From positions 1 through 10,235 of the forward strand of contig JAPPKT010000462.1 of assembly GCA_028819675.1 (NCBI GenBank): a stretch of 10,235 nt of DNA. Direction: 5' to 3'. The position numbers and the translations under genes were made by a program. Positions 6,396 to 10,235 of this stretch are shown here, piece by piece (the stretch's first letter is position 1; each line of letters opens with the position of its first letter). The notes beneath the pieces were generated by a model. The model had not been told where the DNA came from. It worked only from the letters and a program-made list of their open reading frames with translations, and made no database searches. Origin of the DNA: Caldilineaceae bacterium (GTDB lineage: Bacteria; Chloroflexota; Anaerolineae; Caldilineales; Caldilineaceae).

Positions 6396-9257
6396 TCATC
6401 CGGCCTGCGATGCGTACTCGATCTGTTGCGGCGCGTCTTCGGCTTCTTCGTCGGCAGGCTGTTGCCGGCGCGGGTCCGGCGCATCGGTGGAAGTTGGGGT
6501 CTCGGGCACTGCCGGCAGATCCAGGAGCGCCGTATCCAGTACCTCGTCAACCGTGTCCACCGGGATGAATTTCATCAGTTCGCGCACGTTGTCCGGAAGA
6601 TCCTCCAAGTCGGCCTCATTGGCGGCGGGCATGATGATGGTACTCAGGCCGGCGCGGGCAGCGGCCAAGACTTTTTCTTTCAACCCGCCGATGCGAAGCA
6701 CTTTGCCGCGTAGCGTGACTTCTCCGGTCATGCCGATGTCGGGATCGACGGGTCTGCCGGTAAGGAGGCTGGCGATGGCGGTGACCATGGTAACGCCGGC
6801 GCTGGGGCCGTCCTTGGGGAGCGCGCCTTCAGGTATGTGCAGATGGAGGTCGATCTCTTCAAAGAAGCCCGGTGGGATGTTGAGTTCGGCGGCGCGGCTG
6901 CGCACGTAGCTCAAGGCGGCTTGCGCGCTCTCCTTCATCACCTCGCCCAGTTGCCCGGTGAGAACAAAGCCTTTCTTGCCGGGCATTTTGGTGGCCTCGA
7001 AGAAGAGGATTTCGCCGCCGGTCATGGTCCAGGACAGCCCAACGGCCACGCCGGGCATGCTGGTGCGGTCGGCGATCTCTTCGCGCTGGAAGCGGCGCTT
7101 GCCCAGGTACTCGACGAGAGAGTCGGGCGTGATGTGGACGGGAGAGAAGGGGGCTTCGGCCACGGCAGTAAGCTGCGGAAGCGGGGCCCCGGAGTCTTTG
7201 GCATCGCCGGACTGGCCGTTGGCTGAATGGCCCTCCCCGTTTACAGCCTGATCCTCCAGGTAGCCTTGCTGGGGCTGGCTGTCGTCAAGACCCAAGGGAA
7301 GCGGCGGCTGGACCCAGTAGGGTTGCATGGCGGCGATGTTGGCGGCAACTTTGCGGCAGATTTTGCCGATTTCGCGTTCGAGGTTGCGGACGCCGGCCTC
7401 GCGTGTATAGTCATGGACGATTTTGCGCAGGGCGGCGTCGTCAAAGACGATTTCTCCTTCGCGGAGTCCGTTCTCCCTGATCTGTCGCGCCACCAGGTAT
7501 TGCTGAGCGATCTTGACCTTCTCGTGCTCGGTGTAGCTACTGAGCTGGATGATCTCCATGCGATCGCGCAGGGGGCCCGGGATTGTGTCAAGAACGTTGG
7601 CAGTGGTGATGAACATGACCTCGCTGAGGTCGAAGGGCACGTCCAGGTAGTGGTCGCGGAATTCCCGGTTTTGTTCGGGGTCGAGGACCTCCAGGAGGGC
7701 ACTGGTGGGGTCGCCGCGAAAGTCGCGACCCAGTTTGTCGACTTCGTCGAGCATGAAGACGGGGTTCTTTGTTTCGACGCGGCGGAGGCTCTGGATGATG
7801 CGGCCGGGCATGGAGCCGATGTAGGTGCGGCGAAAGCCGCGAATTTCGGCTTCGTCGCGAACGCCGCCCAGTGCGAGGCGCATGAATTTGCGGCCCATGG
7901 CGCGTGCGATGCTGATGCCCAGACTGGTCTTGCCGACGCCGGGCGGGCCGACAAAGCAGAGCAGAACGCCCTCGCGTTCGCGGCGAATCTTGTCGCGAGC
8001 GTCCTCTACCTCGTCGTCCTCACGCTGGGCCTTGCGGGCTGCGCGCAGTTTACGGACGGCCAGATACTCGACGATGCGGTCTTTGATTTCTTCGAGGCCG
8101 TAGTGGTCCTCTTCAAGCACTTCACGGGCGTGGGTGATGTCGAGGTTGTCCTCGGTGGTCTTTTGCCAGGGCAGAGAGACCATAAGGTCGAGATAGGTTT
8201 TGATGACACTGTATTCGGCGGCCTGAATCGGCATGCGGCGCATCCGATTCAGTTCGCGGAGCGACTCTTTGTGGGCTTCCTCGGGCATGCCTGCGGCTTC
8301 AATGCGCTCCTCGAGTTCGCGAATGTCGGCTTCCTGCTCGTCCTCTTCGCCCAGCTCCTTCTGGATGGCCTTCATCTGCTCGCGCAGGAAGAAGTCCTTC
8401 TGCATTTTTTCCATCTCGCCCTGGGCCTGGGACTGAATTTTGTTTCCCAGCTCCGTGACGTCGACTTCATTGTGCAGCAGCTGGGTCAGGCGGAGCAGCT
8501 TTTCCTGGACGCTGTCGATCTCGAGGAGTTCCTGGGCGTCGTTCATTTCGAGGCGCATGCTGCTGGCGACGAGGTAGGCGAGCTGGCGGGCGTTTTCGAC
8601 GTTGGCTGCCATGACGGCCAGTTCATCGGGCATCTGGCCGTCGAGTTCGACCAGGCGCCGGAAAAGGTCCTGGACGGCGCGGGCCGTGCCGTCGAGCTCC
8701 AGTCCCTCCTCCAGAGATTCGGGCAGCACCTCGACGCGGGCACGCAGGTAGGGTTTTTCCTGGATGTATTCCTTGAGGCGGATGCGCTCAAGGCCCTGGA
8801 CGGCCAGGCGGATGGTGCCGTCGGGGGCTTTCAGCACGCGATGGACCTGTGCGGCGGTGCCGATCTCATAGATCTGATCGGGGGCAGGCTCCTCGACCGA
8901 TTCATCGCGGCTGGTTACGAGGGCAATGATGCGGTTTTGAGGCAGCGATTCCTCAACCAGTTTGATGCTGCGCTCCTGGCCGATGGTGAGAGGAAGCCAC
9001 ATCATGGGATAGACGACGATGCCGCGTAACGGCAGGACGGGCAGGTCATCGGCGACATCGCTCAGCGATTGCTTTTTGGCGTCCTTCGTCTCGGAGTCGT
9101 CGGCGAGCGCGTCTTCGGTCTCGGCCAGTACAGGCTCGATGTCGACTTCCTTCTCGGCAGGTGGGGACTCGCTCACGGAGTCTGCCGCCGGGTCTTCGAC
9201 GGCCGGTTCTTCTTCCACAGTCTGCTCTTCTTCTTTCTCTTCCAGTTCCGAACTCAT
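6396..9257 (-). CDS. lon: ATP-dependent protease Lon (LonA type) with acidic tails and a linker insertion
   Basis: Lon is a cytosolic AAA+ serine protease that unfolds and degrades damaged and regulatory proteins. This copy has 953 residues, against about 780-820 for typical LonA. Residues 1-70 are a very acidic low-complexity extension. The LAN substrate-binding domain starts at LPVLPLRG (72-79) and runs to about 265, followed by a coiled-coil segment (about 270-345). The AAA+ module has Walker A GPPGVGKT at 437-444 and Walker B FMLDE at 501-505. Its small domain ends near 643. A Pro/Gln/Gly-rich linker (about 645-705) is much longer than usual. The protease domain has the catalytic serine in PKDGPSAG (S819) and lysine in GGLKEK (K862); their 43-residue separation equals that of E. 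coli S679/K722. The tail from about 915 to 953 is acidic and low in complexity. The start ATG at 9255-9257 is preceded by a weak GAGA. It is probably the first gene of a lon-PHP unit. No CIRCE or HAIR heat-shock operator is visible upstream. Confidence 0.98.
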   Translation of the reverse strand: MSSELEEKEEEQTVEEEPAVEDPAADSVSESPPAEKEVDIEPVLAETEDALADDSETKDAKKQSLSDVADDLPVLPLRGIVVYPMMWLPLTIGQERSIKLVEESLPQNRIIALVTSRDESVEEPAPDQIYEIGTAAQVHRVLKAPDGTIRLAVQGLERIRLKEYIQEKPYLRARVEVLPESLEEGLELDGTARAVQDLFRRLVELDGQMPDELAVMAANVENARQLAYLVASSMRLEMNDAQELLEIDSVQEKLLRLTQLLHNEVDVTELGNKIQSQAQGEMEKMQKDFFLREQMKAIQKELGEEDEQEADIRELEERIEAAGMPEEAHKESLRELNRMRRMPIQAAEYSVIKTYLDLMVSLPWQKTTEDNLDITHAREVLEEDHYGLEEIKDRIVEYLAVRKLRAARKAQREDDEVEDARDKIRREREGVLLCFVGPPGVGKTSLGISIARAMGRKFMRLALGGVRDEAEIRGFRRTYIGSMPGRIIQSLRRVETKNPVFMLDEVDKLGRDFRGDPTSALLEVLDPEQNREFRDHYLDVPFDLSEVMFITTANVLDTIPGPLRDRMEIIQLSSYTEHEKVKIAQQYLVARQIRENGLREGEIVFDDAALRKIVHDYTREAGVRNLEREIGKICRKVAANIAAMQPYWVQPPLPLGLDDSQPQQGYLEDQAVNGEGHSANGQSGDAKDSGAPLPQLTAVAEAPFSPVHITPDSLVEYLGKRRFQREEIADRTSMPGVAVGLSWTMTGGEILFFEATKMPGKKGFVLTGQLGEVMKESAQAALSYVRSRAAELNIPPGFFEEIDLHLHIPEGALPKDGPSAGVTMVTAIASLLTGRPVDPDIGMTGEVTLRGKVLRIGGLKEKVLAAARAGLSTIIMPAANEADLEDLPDNVRELMKFIPVDTVDEVLDTALLDLPAVPETPTSTDAPDPRRQQPADEEAEDAPQQIEYASQAG

Positions 9258-9300
9258 AGTTTTCTCAAAACGTTTGAAAGGAACTCGGGCTTCCTTAAGG

Positions 9301-9327
9301 GCCGGAGCTGCGGCACGGTGCTCCGGC
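9301..9327 (-). promoter_or_regulatory. GC-rich hairpin in the lon leader
   Basis: GCCGGAGC (9301-9308) and GCTCCGGC (9320-9327) form a perfect 8-bp stem around an 11-nt loop. It lies 43 nt upstream of the lon ATG. On the lon strand no U-tract follows, so a simple terminator is unlikely. A leader structure affecting mRNA stability or translation is possible. Confidence 0.4.
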
Positions 9328-9489
9328 TCCAGGTAAATCCATCGGGTCTTGTCCTATACGCTGCGGGTTTTGACGCCCGCTGACGCTCTCCGAATGCCGG
9401 CAAGGCATGCAATAGTTGGCGATTTTCTACAGATTGCCGCGACATTACGGCCAGACTCCCGCAGGGATCCGGACGCGAACAACAGGAGA

Positions 9490-9517
9490 ATTGTACCACA
9501 GGAACGCTGAATCTAAA
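9490..9517 (-). promoter_or_regulatory. Candidate extended -10 promoter for lon
   Basis: On the minus strand TACAAT (complement of 9490-9495) matches five of six bases of the -10 consensus and is preceded by TGG, giving an extended -10 TGnTACAAT. TTTAGA (complement of 9512-9517) lies 16 bp upstream and matches four of six bases of TTGACA. Initiation near 9482 would leave a leader of about 225 nt. This is consensus matching only; it is the best candidate in the region. Confidence 0.35.
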
Positions 9518-9570
9518 GTGGGGACGCTACCTTTTGGTCAGGGCATAGGCATCTCATCGGGAGTGAGCTC

Positions 9571-9861
9571 TCAGGAGACAGTCAGTCTTCCAACCAGCTC
9601 GCCTGCGGTTGGCAGAGACTCCGATGCGGGCACTTTTCTTTCCGGGTAGGCGTTGGGAGCCGAGCGGTGCAAGACGGCCAGGTCGTGCTGCGGACAGCCA
9701 TGAGCCGGACGAGAGTCGTAGTCATCCAGGACCCAGTTAAGTTCACTCTTGATACTCTTGTGGCCGAGAGTGGAATGCAGGAGCAGTTCCGTAGCGGCGG
9801 AACAGCCGGTATACAGATTCGGTGCAGATGCCTTGGGGGCTGATGCGGGCATTTCATTCAC
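9571..9861 (-). CDS. Doubtful small hypothetical ORF upstream of lon
   Basis: This is a 96-residue open frame starting with GTG. I recognise no family. Its third codon positions are moderately G/C-rich and its composition is protein-like, with few low-complexity stretches (for example ELNWVLDDYDSRP at 40-52). However, no Shine-Dalgarno sequence precedes it (CTCCT, the anti-SD sense, is there instead), and an overlapping 91-residue frame starts 4 nt later. A 10-bp direct repeat, GATGCGGGCA, occurs in frame at 9623-9632 and 9842-9851. It could be a real small gene, a gene remnant, or chance in a GC-rich region. If real, it is transcribed toward lon. Confidence 0.2.
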   Translation of the reverse strand: MNEMPASAPKASAPNLYTGCSAATELLLHSTLGHKSIKSELNWVLDDYDSRPAHGCPQHDLAVLHRSAPNAYPERKVPASESLPTAGELVGRLTVS

Positions 9862-9920
9862 AGGAGATTATTTGACTTGATTATGTTGCATAGGCTTTCT
9901 CATCTGTGTGTCTCACAAGA

Positions 9921-9970
9921 GTTTACGAGCGTTTAAGAGAGTTTACGTGCGTTTGCGAGCGTTTACATGT
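9921..9970. repeat. Five tandem copies of a 10-bp repeat (consensus GTTTACGAGC)
   Basis: The units are GTTTACGAGC, GTTTAAGAGA, GTTTACGTGC, GTTTGCGAGC and GTTTACATGT, in perfect 10-bp register. Together they match the consensus at 43 of 50 positions. The octamer TGTCTCAC lies on both sides (9909-9916 and 9971-9978). The period is about one helical turn and is not a multiple of three, so it looks like DNA-level rather than protein-level repetition. Confidence 0.85.
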
Positions 9971-10059
9971 TGTCTCACCTGCAATGCATGCAGTTTGTGT
10001 GGTGGGCTGCAATCAGGGTCTCGCCGGTGCTGGCGGGCTCGTTCAACTGTTCGCTTGCA

Positions 10060-10091
10060 TTGTACGAGAGTTGTACGAGAGTTGTACGAGC
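10060..10091. repeat. Three tandem copies of an 11-bp repeat (TTGTACGAGAG)
   Basis: TTGTACGAGAG occurs at 10060-10070 and 10071-10081, and TTGTACGAG follows at 10082-10090. Two copies are identical and the third differs only at its end. The core GTTGTACGAG is the GTTTACGAG core of the 10-bp array with one extra base. Confidence 0.85.
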
Positions 10092-10146
10092 TCTGACATG
10101 GTGGGACTAGCGGGACGTGGGTTGGCTAGACACCTTCAATTAGGCA

Positions 10147-10170
10147 CCTGTCACCAATATTGACACCAGG
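10147..10170. promoter_or_regulatory. Imperfect palindrome centred on CAATATTG
   Basis: CAATATTG (10155-10162) is a perfect 8-bp palindrome. CCTG (10147-10150) and CAGG (10167-10170) are symmetric about the same centre. It could be an operator-like site, or a mobile-element end (its TGTCACC and TGACACC arms resemble terminal repeats), or chance. No regulator or transposase gene is present to test this. Confidence 0.25.
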
Positions 10171-10193
10171 TCGATTAGCGTGTTGTAGGAGAG

Positions 10194-10235
10194 GGGGCGT
10201 TGGGGGGGGGGGGCCCCCCCCCAAACGGGGGGCGC
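10194..10235. repeat. Poly-G/poly-C end sequence
   Basis: A run of twelve G (10202-10213) is followed directly by nine C (10214-10222), then AAACGGGGGGCGC. The segment GGGGGCGTTG just before it (10193-10202) also occurs inside the 70-bp repeat at the left end (21-30 and 91-100). The run is low-complexity and may mark an assembly break. Confidence 0.8.

Larger units (their letters stand above)
9258..9570 (-). other. Probable 5' leader and promoter region of lon
   Basis: About 310 nt upstream of lon carry no supported gene. The region contains the perfect palindrome AAACGTTT at 9268-9275 close to the lon start, an 8-bp stem hairpin at 9301-9327, a 5-bp inverted repeat ATGCC/GGCAT at 9394-9408, and a candidate promoter at 9490-9517. 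Short ORFs here have no protein-like features. Confidence 0.5.
9862..10235. other. Gene-free right end with short repeat arrays
   Basis: About 370 nt carry no supported gene. Its content is a 10-bp repeat array (9921-9970) flanked by TGTCTCAC copies at 9909-9916 and 9971-9978, an imperfect palindrome CTGCA-ATGCA-TGCAG (9979-9993), an 11-bp repeat array (10060-10091), an AT-centred palindrome (10147-10170), and a G/C homopolymer end. An open frame over 9906-10163 on the plus strand spans the repeats and has no protein-like character. Confidence 0.6.

Noticed and set aside
7227..9029. 600-residue open frame on the plus strand opposite lon
   Set aside because: It is the antisense shadow of a strongly conserved lon gene in GC-rich codon context. 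Its translation is repetitive in composition (Gly/Ala/Asp/Leu/Phe/Val) and shows no motif.
9258..9570. CIRCE or HAIR heat-shock operator upstream of lon
   Set aside because: No TTAGCACTC/GAGTGCTAA or CTTGAGT/ACTCAAG pair is present on reading through the region.
9921..10091. Possible CRISPR or origin iterons
   Set aside because: The units are far too short for CRISPR repeats and have no spacers. No DnaA box, replication gene or AT-rich unwinding region was found to support an origin.
9906..10163. 85-residue plus-strand open frame at the right end
   Set aside because: It runs through two non-triplet tandem repeat arrays, has no ribosome binding site and has no protein-like composition.
10160..10188. 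TTGACA at 10160-10165 as a -35 box of a promoter firing rightward out of the window
   Set aside because: The hexamer is perfect, but the sequence 17 bp downstream (TTGTAG) is a poor -10, and no gene is visible beyond it.

Overview
The window is GC-rich, and its coding half looks like an ordinary bacterial chromosome, most likely from a member of the Chloroflexota. That placement is an inference. It rests on the style of the Lon protein (long acidic N-terminus and Pro-rich linker), on a decaprenyl-phosphate phosphoribosyltransferase-type UbiA protein, and on spaced palindromic GGGCAGGC/GCCTGCCC intergenic repeats. No rRNA, tRNA, transposase, phage or CRISPR gene is visible. The odd length and the repeat or homopolymer sequence at both ends suggest that this may be a complete short contig.

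Layout from left to right. Positions 1-291 hold three tandem copies of a 70-bp GC-rich repeat, a small hairpin and a heptamer repeat, with no gene. On the minus strand, 292-1659 and 1720-3102 are two tandem paralogues of the DUF21-CBS-CorC/HlyC family (CNNM/CorC-type Mg2+/divalent cation transporters). They are transcribed right to left and separated by 60 nt. Positions 3103-3456 are a divergent intergenic region. On the plus strand, 3457-4410 encodes a UbiA-superfamily prenyltransferase resembling decaprenyl-phosphate phosphoribosyltransferase. It converges on the minus-strand gene 4453-6354, which encodes a three-part protein: PHP phosphoesterase domain, AlbA_2/Schlafen-like domain, and a C-terminal domain I do not recognise. 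Immediately upstream of that gene, 6396-9257 (minus strand) encodes a large ATP-dependent protease Lon. Positions 9258-10235 contain the probable lon leader and promoter, one doubtful small ORF, two short-period repeat arrays (10 bp and 11 bp) with a shared core, a palindrome and a poly-G/poly-C end.

How the genes relate. The two CorC-like genes are probably one operon for membrane cation homeostasis. lon and the PHP-AlbA_2 gene are 41 nt apart on the same strand and are probably co-transcribed, which would place the unusual protein in a protein-quality or stress context. The UbiA gene stands alone, without the DprE1/DprE2 or PAP2 phosphatase partners known from arabinan synthesis.

The most interesting items are the PHP-AlbA_2-unknown protein, whose AlbA_2 part seems to lack the usual acidic EFK motif, and the paired helical-turn-period repeat arrays at the right end. 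Nothing here is proof of a new system. The PHP-AlbA_2 protein is the best candidate for one.
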